A stretch of DNA of 64,000 bases from Taudactylus pleione (taxonomy: Eukaryota > Chordata > Amphibia > Anura > Myobatrachidae). The stretch lies in the NCBI GenBank assembly GCA_031769625.1, contig JAUIMM010000202.1:7550001-7614000 (forward strand). The letters run 5' to 3'. The notes below the pieces were generated by a model, which worked only from the letters and a program-made list of their open reading frames with translations, had not been told where the DNA came from and did not search any database. Made by a program: the position numbers and the translations under genes. Shown one piece after another: positions 25,001 to 39,663 of this stretch. Position 1 is the stretch's first letter; every line of letters starts with the position of its first letter.

Positions 25001-27364
25001 CTTTCATCCTACTGATCCTGGAGCTCCATGGGGTCCCACGTAGTGAACACTGTCATTCCTCTGCAAATGACTCATGTTTCTATCTTCTCAGCAAAACACT
25101 CTTAAGTTCCATCTTGACTGTAGAAAACATCAGCAGTGGAGAAGAAGGCCAGTCATTTACCTCTTGGCATCAGGGTGGAGACCAAACAGTGGTCAAAGAA
25201 AGATTCCTTCTATATTGGTGTACTCTACCGCTGTATTACGACACTTTATTATATTGTTTGGCATCATATTTACCTAATGTTATCTGCCGTAGCATTTTGT
25301 CCCTATATAAAATGTTGATGTATCACTGTTATGAATTGTTATCTGCTGCATTTTAACTTTATGTTTAACATTGTTATATAAGTTATACACTTTTTACCTG
25401 TATGACATAGTATAATGTGCTTATATTACCATCATGCATTGTCTATAATATTTGTACATTGCCGCAGTATTATGTTTTAAGATTAAATTGTAATGTAATA
25501 GTTATATGTTGTTGACTTAAGCACATTTGCCTCTGTATATAGCATTGTTATGTATTATGTTAATACAATGTTATCTTTTGCAAAAAGAGAGTTCAATAAA
25601 TTAATGTATTGTGTTTATACATTGTTGTGTTGGAGAAAATGGTCTTGATTCCCTGATTGGCTCAAAAATGGCTTAAATTTAAAATGGTGTTTCATAACTA
25701 GCTAAGCATTAATCTTTACAGTTTGAGGCTTTCCAAAAAGGAGAAACAGTGCAAACGCACCTGCTATAGATCCAGCGATGGCGGCAAACCTCACAGAATG
25801 ATCCTTCTTCTGACAGGTAAGTGCTACTAATGGAAGTCATCAAGCAGACACTTCCTGCCAAAATACTGTGTATGCTTTGATCATCCAGAACTTTCATCAT
25901 ACTGATACTGGAGCTCCATGGGGTCCCACATAGTGAACACTGTCATTCCTCTGCAAATGATTCAGGTCTCTATCTTCTCAACAAAAGACTCCTTAGTTCC
26001 ATCTTGACAGTAGACAAGATTAGCAGTGGAGAAGAAGGCCAGCCATTTACCTCTTGGCATCAGGGTGGAGACCAAACAGTGGTCAAAGAAAGATTCCTTC
26101 TAAATTGGTGTACTCTACCGCTGTATTACGACACATTATTACATTGTTTGGCATCATATTTACCTAATGTTATCTGCCGTAGCATTTTGTCCCTATATAA
26201 AATGTTGATGTATCACTGTTATGAATTGTTATCTGCTGCATTTTAACTTTATGATTAACACTGTTATATATGTTATACACTTTTTACCTGTATGACATAG
26301 TATAATGTGCTTATATTACCATCATGCATTATCTATATTATTTGTACATTGCCGCAGTATTATGTTTTAAGATTAAATTGTAATGTAATAGTTATATGTT
26401 GTTGACTTAAGCATATTTGCCTCTGTATAAAGCATTGTTATGTATTATGTTAATACAATGTTATCGTTTGCAAAAAAGTGTTCAATAAATTAATGTATTG
26501 TGTTTATACATTGTTGTGTTGGAGAAAAGGGTCTTGATTCCCTGATTGGCTCAAAAATGGCTTAAATTTAAAATGGTGTCTCATAACTAGCTCAACCTTA
26601 ATCTTTACAGTTTGAAGCTTTCCAAAAAGGAGAAACAGTGCAATCGCACCTGCTAAAGATCCAGCGATGGCGGCAAACCTCACAGAATGATCCTTCTTCT
26701 GACAGGTAAGTGCTACTAATGGAAGTCATCAGGCAGAAACTTCCTGCCAAAATACTGTGTATGCTTTGATCATCCAGAACTTTCATCCTACTGATCCTGG
26801 AGCTCCCTTGGGTCCCACGTAGTGAACACTGTCGTTCCACAGCAAAAGACTCCTAAGTTCCATCTTGACTGTAGACAACATCAGCAGTGGAGAAGAAGGC
26901 CAGCCATTTACCTCTTGCCATCAGGGTGGAGACCAAACAGTGGTCAAAGAAAGATTCCTTCTAAATTGGTGTACTCTACTGCTGTATTACTACACATTAT
27001 TACATTGTTTGGCATCATATTTACCTAATGTTATCTGCCGTAGCATTTTGTCCCTATATAAAATGTTGATGTATCACTGTTATGAATTGTTATCTGCTGC
27101 ATTTTAACTTTATGTTTAACATTGTTATATATGTTATACACTTTTTTCCTGTATGACATAGTATAATGTGCTTATATTACCATCATGCATTATCTATATT
27201 ATTTGTACATTGCCGCAGTATTATGTTTTAAGATTAAATTGTAATATAATAGTTATATTTTGTTGACTTAAGCATATTTGCATCTGTATAAAGCATTGTT
27301 ATGTATTATGTTAATACAATGTTATCATTTGCAAAAAAATGTTCAATAAATTAATGTATTGTGT
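22086..27364 (+). repeat. Mixed zone with 3,529-bp periodicity (monomers 26-31)
   Basis: Monomers 25, 26 and 27 pair with 29, 30 and 31 at a 3,529-bp offset, which makes a four-monomer period. Monomers 27 (22975) and 31 (26504) share the otherwise unseen GCTCCCTTGGGTC and the GTGTCTCATAACTAGCTCAAC head. Monomer 31 then switches: its second half (CACTTTTTTCCTG tail, near 27141) resembles monomers 9 and 20 and not 27. It is therefore a chimera. Confidence 0.82.
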
Positions 27365-30300
27365 TTATACATTGTTGTGTTGGAGAAAAGGGTCTTGATT
27401 CCCTGATTGGCTCAAAAATGGCTTAAATTTAAAATGGTGTCTCATAACTAGCTCAACCTTAATCTTTACAGTTTGAAGCTTTCCAAAAAGGAGAAACAGT
27501 GCAATCGCACCTGCTAAAGATCCAGCGATGGCGGCAAACCTCACAGAATGATCCTTCTTCTGACAGGTAAGTGCTACTAATGGAAGTCATCAGGCAGAAA
27601 CTTCCTGCCAAAATACTGTGTATGCTTTGATCATCCAGAACTTTCATCCTACTGATCCTGGAGCTCCATAGGGTCCCACGTAGTGAACACTGTCATTCCA
27701 CAGCAAAAGACTCCTAAGTTCCATCTTGACTGTAGACAACATCAGCAGTGGAGAAGAAGGCCAGCCATTTACCTCTTGGCATCAGGGTGGAGACCAAACA
27801 GTGGTCAAAGAAAGATTCCTTCTAAATTGGTGTACTCTACTGCTGTATTACGACACTTTATTACATTGTTTGGCATCATATTTACCTAATGTTATCTGCC
27901 GTAGCATTTTGTCCCTATATAAAATGTTGATGTATCACTATTATGAATTGTTATCTGCTGCATTTTAACTTTATGTTTAGCATTATTATATATGTTATAC
28001 ACTTTTCACCTGTATGACATAGTATAATGTGCTTATATTACCATCATGCATTGTCTATATTATTTGTACATTGCCGCAGTATTATGTTTTAAGATTAAAT
28101 TGTAATGTAATAGTTATATGTTGTTGACTTAAGCACATTTGCCTCTGTATATAGCATTGTTATGTATTATGTTAATACAATGTTATCTTTTGCAAAAATA
28201 GATTTCAATAAATTAATGTATTGTGTTTATACATTGTTGTGTTTGAGAAAAGGGTCTTGATTCCCTGATTGGCTCAAAAATAGCTTAAATTTAAAATGGT
28301 GTTTCATAACTAGCTAAGCATTAATCTTTACAGTTTGAGGCTTTCCAAAAAGGAGAAACAGTGCAAACGCACCTGCTAAAGATCCAGGGATGGCGGCAAA
28401 CCTCACAGAATGATCCTTCTTCTGACAGGTAAGTGCTACTAATGGACATCATCTAGCAGACACTTCCTGCCAAAATACTGTGTATGCTTTGATCATCCAG
28501 AACTTTCATCCTACTGATCCTGGAGCTCCATGGGGTCCCACATAGTGAACACTGTCATTCCTCTGCAAATGACTCAGGTCTCTATCTTCTCAACAAAAGA
28601 CTCCTTAGTTCCATCTTGACTGTAGACAAGATCAGCAGTGGAGAAGAAGGCCAGCCATTTACCTCTTGGCATCAGGGTGGAGACCAAACAGTGGTCAAAG
28701 AAAGATTCCTTCTAAATTGGTGTACTCTACCGCTGTATTACGACACATTATTACATTGTTTGGCATCATATTTACCTAATGTTATATGCCGTGCATTTTG
28801 TCCCTATATAAAATGTTGATGTATCACTGTTATGAACTGTTATCTGCTGCATTTTAACTCTATGTTTAACATTGTTACATATGTTATACACTTTTCACCT
28901 GTATGACATAGTATAATGTGCTTATGTTACCATCATGCATTATCTATATTATTTGTACATTGCCGCAGTATTATGTTTTAAGATTAAATTGTAATGTAAT
29001 AGTTATATTTTGTTGACTTAAGCATATTTACCTCTGTATAAAGCATTGTTATGTATTATGTTAATACAATGTTATCGTTTGCAAAAAAGTGTTCAATAAA
29101 TTAATGTATTGTGTTTATACATTGTTGTGTTGGAGAAAAGGGTCTTGATTCCCTGATTGGCTCAAAAATGGTTTAAATTTAACATGGTGTTTCATAACTA
29201 GCTAAGCCTAATCTTTACAGTTTGAGGCTTTCCAAAAAGGAGAAACAGTGCAAACGCTTCTGCTAAAGATCCAGCGATGGCGGCAAACCTCACAGAATGA
29301 TCCTTCTTCTGACAGGTAAGTGCTACTAATGGACGTCATCTAGCAGACACTTCCTGCCAAAATACTGTGTATGCTTTGATCATCCAGAACTTTCATCCTA
29401 CTGATCCTGGAGCTCCATGGGGTCCCACGTAGTGAACACTGTCATTCCTCTGCAAATGACTCATGTTTCTATCTTCTCAGCTTAAGACTCTTAAGTTCCA
29501 TCTTGACTGTAGAAAACATCAGCAGTGGAGAAGAAGGCCAGTCATTTACCTCTTGGCATCAGGGTGGAGACCAAACAGTGGTCAAAGAAAGATTCCTTCT
29601 ATATTGGTGTACTCTACCGCTGTATTACGACACTTTATTATATTGTTTGGCATCATATTTACCTAATGTTATCTCCCGTAGCATTTTGTCCCTATATAAA
29701 ATGTTGATGTATCACTGTTATGAATTGTTATCTGCTGCATTTTAACTTTATGTTTAACATTGTTATATAAGTTATACACTTTTTACCTGTATGACATAGT
29801 ATAATGTGCTTATATTACCATCATGCATTGTCTATATTATTTGTACATTGCCGCAGTATTATGTTTTAAGATTAAATTGTAATGTAATAGTTATATGTTG
29901 TTGACTTAAGCACATTTGCCTCTGTATATAGCATTGTTATGTATTATGTTAATACAATGTTATCGTTTGCAAAAAAGTGATCAATAAATTAATGTATTGT
30001 GTTTATACATTGTTGTGTTGGAGAAAAGGGTCTTGATTCCCTGATTGGCTCAAAAATGGCTTAAATTTAAAATGGTGTTTCATAACTAGCTAAGCCTTAA
30101 TCTTTACAGTTTGAGGCTTTCCAAAAAGGAGAAACAGTGCAAACGCACCTGCTAAAGATCCAGCGATGGCGGCAAACCTCACAGAATGATCCTTCTTCTG
30201 ACAGGTAAGTGCTACTAATGGACGTCATCTAGCAGACACTTCCTGCCAAAATACTGTGTATGCTTTGATCATCCAGAACTTTCATCCTACTGATCCTGGA

Positions 30301-30889
30301 GCTCCATGGGGTCCCACGTAGTGAACACTGTCATTCCTCTGCAAATGACTCATGTTTCTATCTTCTCAGCAAAAGACTCTTAAGTTACATCTTGACTGTA
30401 GAAAACATCAGCAGTGGAGAAGAAGGCCAGTCATTTACCTCTTGGCATCAGGGTGGAGACCAAACAGTGGTCAAAGAAAGATTCCTTCTATATTGGTGTA
30501 CTCTACCGCTGTATTACGACACTTTATTATATTGTTTGGCATCATATTTACCTAATGTTATCTGCCGTAGCATTTTGTCCCTATATAAAATGTTGATGTA
30601 TCACTGTTATGAATTGTTATCTGCTGCATTTTAACTTTATGTTTAACATTGTTATATAAGTTATACACTTTTTACCTGTATGACATAGTATAATGTGCTT
30701 ATATTACCATCATGCATTATCTATATTATTTGTACATTGCCGCAGTATTATGTTTTAAGATTAGATTGTAATGTAATAGTTATATGTTGTTGACTTAAGC
30801 ATATTTGACTCTATAAAGCATTGTTATGTATTATGTTAATACAATGTTATCGTTTGCAAAAACGTGATCAATAAATTAATGTATTGTGT
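27365..30889 (+). repeat. Four-monomer precursor of the pentamer (monomers 32-35, 3,525 bp)
   Basis: Monomers 32-35 correspond to 36-39 at a constant offset of 3,525 bp, but the fifth (short) member of the later pentamers is absent. Monomer 35 already ends with the tail variant typical of that missing member: GACTCTATAAAGC, a two-base deletion near 30810, and AAAAACGTGATC. This suggests that 35 fused the front of the fourth member to the tail of the fifth, or that the pentamer arose from this form. Confidence 0.87.
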
Positions 30890-33800
30890 TTATACATTGT
30901 TGTGTTGGAGAAAAGAGTCTTGATTCCCTGATTGGCTCAAAGATGGCTTAAATTTAAAATGGTGTTTCATAACTAGCTAAACCTTAATCTTTACAGTTTG
31001 AAGCTTTCCAAAAAGGAGAAACAGTGCAATCGCACCTGCTAAAGATCCAGCGATGGCGGCAAACCTCACAGAATGATCCTTCTTCTTACAGGTAAGTGCT
31101 ACTAATGGACGTCATCAGGCAGCAACTTTCTGCCAAAATACTGTGTATGCTTTGATCATCCAGAACTTTCATCCTACTGATCCTGGAGCTCCATAGGGTC
31201 CCACGTAGTGAACACTGTCATTCCACAGCAAAAGACTCCTAAGTTCCATCTTGACTGTAGACAACATCAGCAGTGGAGAAGAAGGCCAGCCATTTACCTC
31301 TTGGCATCAGGGTGGAGACCAAACAGTGGTCAAAGAAAGATTCCTTCTAAATTGGTGTACTCTACTGCTGTATTACGACACTTTATTACATTGTTTGGCA
31401 TCATATTTACCTAATGTTATCTGCCGTAGCATTTTGTCCCTATATAAAATGTTGATGTATCACTATTATGAATTGTTATCTGCTGCATTTTAACTTTATG
31501 TTTAGCATTATTATATATGTTATACACTTTTCACCTGTATGACATAGTATAATGTGCTTATATTACCATCATGCATTGTCTATATTATTTGTACATTGCC
31601 GCAGTATTATGTTTTAAGATTAAATTGTAATGTAATAGTTATATGTTGTTGACTTAAGCACATTTGCCTCTGTATATAGCATTGTTATGTATTATGTTAA
31701 TACAATGTTATCTTTTGCAAAAATAGATTTCAATAAATTAATGTATTGTGTTTATACATTGTTGTGTTTGAGAAAAGGGTCTTGATTCCCTGATTGGCTC
31801 AAAAATAGCTTAAATTTAAAATGGTGTTTCATAACTAGCTAAGCATTAATCTTTACAGTTTGAGGCTTTCCAAAAAGGAGAAACAGTGCAAACGCACCTG
31901 CTAAAGATCCAGGGATGGCGGCAAACCTCACAGAATGATCCTTCTTCTGACAGGTAAGTGCTACTAATGGACATCATCTAGCAGACACTTCCTGCCAAAA
32001 TACTGTGTATGCTTTGATCATCCAGAACTTTCATCCTACTGATCCTGGAGCTCCATGGGGTCCCACATAGTGAACACTGTCATTCCTCTGCAAATGACTC
32101 AGGTCTCTATCTTCTCAACAAAAGACTCCTTAGTTCCATCTTGACTGTAGACAAGATCAGCAGTGGAGAAGAAGGCCAGCCATTTACCTCTTGGCATCAG
32201 GGTGGAGACCAAACAGTGGTCAAAGAAAGATTCCTTCTAAATTGGTGTACTCTACCGCTGTATTACGACACATTATTACATTGTTTGGCATCATATTTAC
32301 CTAATGTTATATGCCGTGCATTTTGTCCCTATATAAAATGTTGATGTATCACTGTTATGAACTGTTATCTGCTGCATTTTAACTCTATGTTTAACATTGT
32401 TACATATGTTATACACTTTTCACCTGTATGACATAGTATAATGTGCTTATGTTACCATCATGCATTATCTATATTATTTGTACATTGCCGCAGTATTATG
32501 TTTTAAGATTAAATTGTAATGTAATAGTTATATTTTGTTGACTTAAGCATATTTACCTCTGTATAAAGCATTGTTATGTATTATGTTAATACAATGTTAT
32601 CGTTTGCAAAAAAGTGTTCAATAAATTAATGTATTGTGTTTATACATTGTTGTGTTGGAGAAAAGGGTCTTGATTCCCTGATTGGCTCAAAAATGGTTTA
32701 AATTTAACATGGTGTTTCATAACTAGCTAAGCCTAATCTTTACAGTTTGAGGCTTTCCAAAAAGGAGAAACAGTGCAAATGCTTCTGCTAAAGATCCAGC
32801 GATGGCGGCAAACCTCACAGAATGATCCTTCTTCTGACAGGTAAGTGCTACTAATGGACGTAATCTAGCAGATACTTCCTGCCAAAATACTGTGTATGCT
32901 TTGATCATCCAGAACTTTCATCCTACTGATCCTGGAGCTCCATGGGGTCCCACGTAGTGAACACTGTCATTCCTCTGCAAATGACTCATGTTTCTATCTT
33001 CTCAGCAAAACACTCTTAAGTTCCATCTTGACTGTAGAAAACATCAGCAGTGGAGAAGTAGGCCAGTCATTTACCTCTTGGCATCAGGGTGGAGACCAAA
33101 CAGTGGTCAAAGAAAGATTCCTTCTATATTGGTGTACTCTACCGCTGTATTACGACACTTTATTATATTGTTTGGCATCATATTTACCTAATGTTATCTC
33201 CCGTAGCATTTTGTCCCTATATAAAATGTTGATGTATCACTGTTATGAATTGTTATCTGCTGCATTTTAACTTTATGTTTAACATTGTTATATAAGTTAT
33301 ACACTTTTTACCTGTATGACATAGTATAATGTGCTTATATTACCATCATGCATTGTCTATATTATTTGTACATTGCCGCAGTATTATGTTTTAAGATTAA
33401 ATTGTAATGTAATAGTTATATGTTGTTGACTTAAGCACATTTGCCTCTGTATATAGCATTGTTATGTATTATGTTAATACAATGTTATCGTTTGCAAAAA
33501 AGTGATCAATAAATTAATGTATTGTGTTTATACATTGTTGTGTTGGAGAAAAGGGTCTTGATTCCCTGATTGGCTCAAAAATGGCTTAAATTTAAAATGG
33601 TGTTTCATAACTAGCTAAGCCTTAATCTTTACAGTTTGAGGCTTTCCAAAAAGAAGAAACAGTGCAAACGCACCTGCTAAAGATCCAGCGATGGCGGCAA
33701 ACCTCACAGAATGATCCTTCTTCTGACAGGTAAGTGCTACTAATGGACGTCATCTAGCAGACACTTCCTGCCAAAATACTGTGTATGCTTTGATCATCCA

Positions 33801-35276
33801 GAACTTTCATCCTACTGATCCTGGAGCTCCATGGGGTCCCACGTAGTGAACACTGTCATTCCTCTGCAAATGACTCATGTTTCTATCTTCTCAGCAAAAG
33901 ACTCTTAAGTTACATCTTGACTGTAGAAAACATCAGCAGTGGAGAAGAAGGCCAGTCATTTACCTCTTGGCATCAGGGTGGAGACCAAACAGTGGTCAAA
34001 GAAAGATTCCTTCTATATTGGTGTACTCTACCGCTGTATTACGACACTTTATTATATTGTTTGGCATCATATTTACCTAATGTTATTTGCCGTAGCATTT
34101 TGTCCCTATATAAAATGTTGATGTATCACTGTTATGAATTGTTATCTGCTGCATTTTAACTTTATGTTTAACATTGTTATATAAGTTATACACTTTTTAC
34201 CTGTATGACATAGTATAATGTGCTTATATTACCATCATGCATTGTCTATATTATTTGTACATTGCTGCAGTATTATGTTTTAAGATTAAATTGTAATGTA
34301 ATAGTTATATGTTGTTGACTTAAGCACATTTGCCTCTGTATATAGCATTGTTATGTATTATGTTAATACAATGTTATCTTTTGCAAAAATAGAGTTCAAT
34401 AAATTAATGTATTGTGTTTATACATTGTTGTGTTGGAGAAAAGGGTCTTGATTCCCTGATTGGCTCAAAAATGGCTTAAATTTAAAATGGTGTTTCATAA
34501 CTAGCTAAGCCTTAATCTTTACAGTTTGAGGCTTTCCAAAAAGGAGAAACAGTGCAAACGCACCTGCTATAGATCCAGCGATGGCGGCAAACCTCACAGA
34601 ATGATCCTTCTTCTGACAGGTAAGTGCTACTAATGGACGTCATCAGGCAGAAACTTCCTGCCAAAATACTGTGTATGCTTTGATCATCCAGAACTTTCAT
34701 CCTACTGATCCTGGAGCTCCATAGGGTCCCACGGAGTGAACACTGTCATTCCACAGCAAAAGACTCCTAAGTTCCATCTTGACTGTAGACAACATCAGCA
34801 GTGGAGAAGAAGGCCAGCCATTTACCTCTTGGCATCAGGGTGGAGACCAAACAGTGGTCAAAGAAAGATTCCTTCTAAATTGGTGTACTCTACCGCTGTA
34901 TTATGACACATTATTACATTGTTTGGCATCATATTTACCTAATGTTATCTGCCGTAGCATTTTGTCCCTATATAAAATGTTGATGTATCACTGTTATGAA
35001 TTGTTATCTGCTGCATTTTAACTTTATGTTTAACATTGTTATATATGTTATACACTTTTTACCTGTATGACATAGTATAATGTGCTTATATTACCATCAT
35101 GCATTATCTATATTATTTGTACATTGCCGCAGTATTATGTTTTAAGATTAGATTGTAATGTAATAGTTATATGTTGTTGACTTAAGCATATTTGACTCTA
35201 TAAAGCATTGTTATGTATTATGTTAATACAATGTTATCGTTTGCAAAAACGTGATCAATAAATTAATGTATTGTGT
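30890..35276 (+). repeat. Pentamer higher-order repeat, copy 1 (monomers 36-40, 4,387 bp)
   Basis: The order is short N-type (30890), long K-type with a one-base deletion (31752), long E-type (32640), long E-type (33528), short N-type (34418). E-type means GAAAAC after the TTG with CTATATTGG. The unit is repeated at exactly 4,387 bp in copy 2. The second monomer's deletion (GCCGTGCATT near 32316) and the fourth's GCTGCAG (near 34265) are stable diagnostic marks. Confidence 0.95.
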
Positions 35277-38200
35277 TTATACATTGTTGTGTTGGAGAAA
35301 AGAGTCTTGATTCCCTGATTGGCTCAAAGATGGCTTAAATTTAAAATGGTGTTTCATAACTAGCTAAACCTTAATCTTTACAGTTTGAAGCTTTCCAAAA
35401 AGGAGAAACAGTGCAATCGCACCTGCTAAAGATCCAGCGATGGCGGCAAACCTCACAGAATGATCCTTCTTCTGACAGGTAAGTGCTACTAATGGACGTC
35501 ATCAGGCAGCAACTTTCTGCCAAAATACTGTGTATGCTTTGATCATCCAGAACTTTCATCCTACTGATCCTGGAGCTCCATAGGGTCCCACGTAGTGAAC
35601 ACTGTCATTCCACAGCAAAAGACTCCTAAGTTCCATCTTGACTGTAGACAACATCAGCAGTGGAGAAGAAGGCCAGCCATTTACCTCTTGGCATCAGGGT
35701 GGAGACCAAACAGTGGTCAAAGAAAGATTCCTTCTAAATTGGTGTACTCTACTGCTGTATTACGACACTTTATTACATTGTTTGGCATCATATTTACCTA
35801 ATGTTATCTGCCGTAGCATTTTGTCCCTATATAAAATGTTGATGTATCACTATTATGAATTGTTATCTGCTGCATTTTAACTTTATGTTTAGCATTATTA
35901 TATATGTTATACACTTTTCACCTGTATGACATAGTATAATGTGCTTATATTACCATCATGCATTGTCTATATTATTTGTACATTGCCGCAGTATTATGTT
36001 TTAAGATTAAATTGTAATGTAATAGTTATATGTTGTTGACTTAAGCACATTTGCCTCTGTATATAGCATTGTTATGTATTATGTTAATACAATGTTATCT
36101 TTTGCAAAAATAGATTTCAATAAATTAATGTATTGTGTTTATACATTGTTGTGTTTGAGAAAAGGGTCTTGATTCCCTGATTGGCTCAAAAATAGCTTAA
36201 ATTTAAAATGGTGTTTCATAACTAGCTAAGCATTAATCTTTACAGTTTGAGGCTTTCCAAAAAGGAGAAACAGTGCAAACGCACCTGCTAAAGATCCAGG
36301 GATGGCGGCAAACCTCACAGAATGATCCTTCTTCTGACAGGTAAGTGCTACTAATGGACATCATCTAGCAGACACTTCCTGCCAAAATACTGTGTATGCT
36401 TTGATCATCCAGAACTTTCATCCTACTGATCCTGGAGCTCCATGGGGTCCCACATAGTGAACACTGTCATTCCTCTGCAAATGACTCAGGTCTCTATCTT
36501 CTCAACAAAAGACTCCTTAGTTCCATCTTGACTGTAGACAAGATCAGCAGTGGAGAAGAAGGCCAGCCATTTACCTCTTGGCATCAGGGTGGAGACCAAA
36601 CAGTGGTCAAAGAAAGATTCCTTCTAAATTGGTGTACTCTACCGCTGTATTACGACACATTATTACATTGTTTGGCATCATATTTACCTAATGTTATATG
36701 CCGTGCATTTTGTCCCTATATAAAATGTTGATGTATCACTGTTATGAACTGTTATCTGCTGCATTTTAACTCTACGTTTAACATTGTTACATATGTTATA
36801 CACTTTTCACCTGTATGACATAGTATAATGTGCTTATGTTACCATCATGCATTATCTATATTATTTGTACATTGCCGCAGTATTATGTTTTAAGATTAAA
36901 TTGTAATGTAATAGTTATATTTTGTTGACTTAAGCATATTTACCTCTGTATAAAGCATTGTTATGTATTATGTTAATACAATGTTATCGTTTGCAAAAAA
37001 GTGTTCAATAAATTAATGTATTGTGTTTATACATTGTTGTGTTGGAGAAAAGGGTCTTGATTCCCTGATTGGCTCAAAAATGGTTTAAATTTAACATGGT
37101 GTTTCATAACTAGCTAAGCCTAATCTTTACAGTTTGAGGCTTTCCAAAAAGGAGAAACAGTGCAAATGCTTCTGCTAAAGATCCAGCGATGGCGGCAAAC
37201 CTCACAGAATGATCCTTCTTCTGACAGGTAAGTGCTACTAATGGACGTAATCTAGCAGACACTTCCTGCCAAAATACTGTGTATGCTTTGATCATCCAGA
37301 ACTTTCATCCTACTGATCCTGGAGCTCCATGGGGTCCCACGTAGTGAACACTGTCATTCCTCTGCAAATGACTCATGTTTCTATCTTCTCAGCAAAACAC
37401 TCTTAAGTTCCATCTTGACTGTAGAAAACATCAGCAGTGGAGAAGTAGGCCAGTCATTTACCTCTTGGCATCAGGGTGGAGACCAAACAGTGGTCAAAGA
37501 AAGATTCCTTCTATATTGGTGTACTCTACCGCTGTATTACGACACTTTATTATATTGTTTGGCATCATATTTACCTAATGTTATCTCCCGTAGCATTTTG
37601 TCCCTATATAAAATGTTGATGTATCACTGTTATGAATTGTTATCTGCTGCATTTTAACTTTATGTTTAACATTGTTATATAAGTTATACACTTTTTACCT
37701 GTATGACATAGTATAATGTGCTTATATTACCATCATGCATTGTCTATATTATTTGTACATTGCCGCAGTATTATGTTTTAAGATTAAATTGTAATGTAAT
37801 AGTTATATGTTGTTGACTTAAGCACATTTGCCTCTGTATATAGCATTGTTATGTATTATGTTAATACAATGTTATCGTTTGCAAAAAAGTGATCAATAAA
37901 TTAATGTATTGTGTTTATACATTGTTGTGTTGGAGAAAAGGGTCTTGATTCCCTGATTGGCTCAAAAATGGCTTAAATTTAAAATGGTGTTTCATAACTA
38001 GCTAAGCCTTAATCTTTACAGTTTGAGGCTTTCCAAAAAGAAGAAACAGTGCAAACGCACCTGCTAAAGATCCAGCGATGGCGGCAAACCTCACAGAATG
38101 ATCCTTCTTCTGACAGGTAAGTGCTACTAATGGACGTCATCTAGCAGACACTTCCTGCCAAAATACTGTGTATGCTTTGATCATCCAGAACTTTCATCCT

Positions 38201-39663
38201 ACTGATCCTGGAGCTCCATGGGGTCCCACGTAGTGAACACTGTCATTCCTCTGCAAATGACTCATGTTTCTATCTTCTCAGCAAAAGACTCTTAAGTTAC
38301 ATCTTGACTGTAGAAAACATCAGCAGTGGAGAAGAAGGCCAGTCATTTACCTCTTGGCATCAGGGTGGAGACCAAACAGTGGTCAAAGAAAGATTCCTTC
38401 TATATTGGTGTACTCTACCGCTGTATTACGACACTTTATTATATTGTTTGGCATCATATTTACCTAATGTTATTTGCCGTAGCATTTTGTCCCTATATAA
38501 AATGTTGATGTATCACTGTTATGAATTGTTATCTGCTGCATTTTAACTTTATGTTTAACATTGTTATATAAGTTATACACTTTTTACCTGTATGACATAG
38601 TATAATGTGCTTATATTACCATCATGCATTGTCTATATTATTTGTACATTGCTGCAGTATTATGTTTTAAGATTAAATTGTAATGTAATAGTTATATGTT
38701 GTTGACTTAAGCACATTTGCCTCTGTATATAGCATTGTTATGTATTATGTTAATACAATGTTATCTTTTGCAAAAATAGAGTTCAATAAATTAATGTATT
38801 GTGTTTATACATTGTTGTGTTGGAGAAAAGGGTCTTGATTCCCTGATTGGCTCAAAAATGGCTTAAATTTAAAATGGTGTTTCATAACTAGCTAAGCCTT
38901 AATCTTTACAGTTTGAGGCTTTCCAAAAAGGAGAAACAGTGCAAACGCACCTGCTATAGATCCAGCGATGGCGGCAAACCTCACAGAATGATCCTTCTTC
39001 TGACAGGTAAGTGCTACTAATGGACGTCATCAGGCAGAAACTTCCTGCCAAAATACTGTGTATGCTTTGATCATCCAGAACTTTCATCCTACTGATCCTG
39101 GAGCTCCATAGGGTCCCACGGAGTGAACACTGTCATTCCACAGCAAAAGACTCCTAAGTTCCATCTTGACTGTAGACAACATCAGCAGTGGAGAAGAAGG
39201 CCAGCCATTTACCTCTTGGCATCAGGGTGGAGACCAAACAGTGGTCAAAGAAAGATTCCTTCTAAATTGGTGTACTCTACCGCTGTATTACGACACATTA
39301 TTACATTGTTTGGCATCATATTTACCTAATGTTATCTGCCGTAGCATTTTGTCCCTATATAAAATGTTGATGTATCACTGTTATGAATTGTTATCTGCTG
39401 CATTTTAACTTTATGTTTAACATTGTTATATATGTTATACACTTTTTACCTGTATGACATAGTATAATGTGCTTATATTACCATCATGCATTATCTATAT
39501 TATTTGTACATTGCCGCAGTATTATGTTTTAAGATTAGATTGTAATGTAATAGTTATATGTTGTTGACTTAAGCATATTTGACTCTATAAAGCATTGTTA
39601 TGTATTATGTTAATACAATGTTATCGTTTGCAAAAACGTGATCAATAAATTAATGTATTGTGT
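35277..39663 (+). repeat. Pentamer higher-order repeat, copy 2 (monomers 41-45, 4,387 bp)
   Basis: This repeats 30890-35276 with a handful of single-base differences, for example GCAGACAC here against GCAGATAC near 32872, and CTACGTTT near 36775 against CTATGTTT. The fifth member (38805) has the GACTCTATAAAGC tail and the CTATAGATC stop variant in its exon-like block. Confidence 0.95.
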
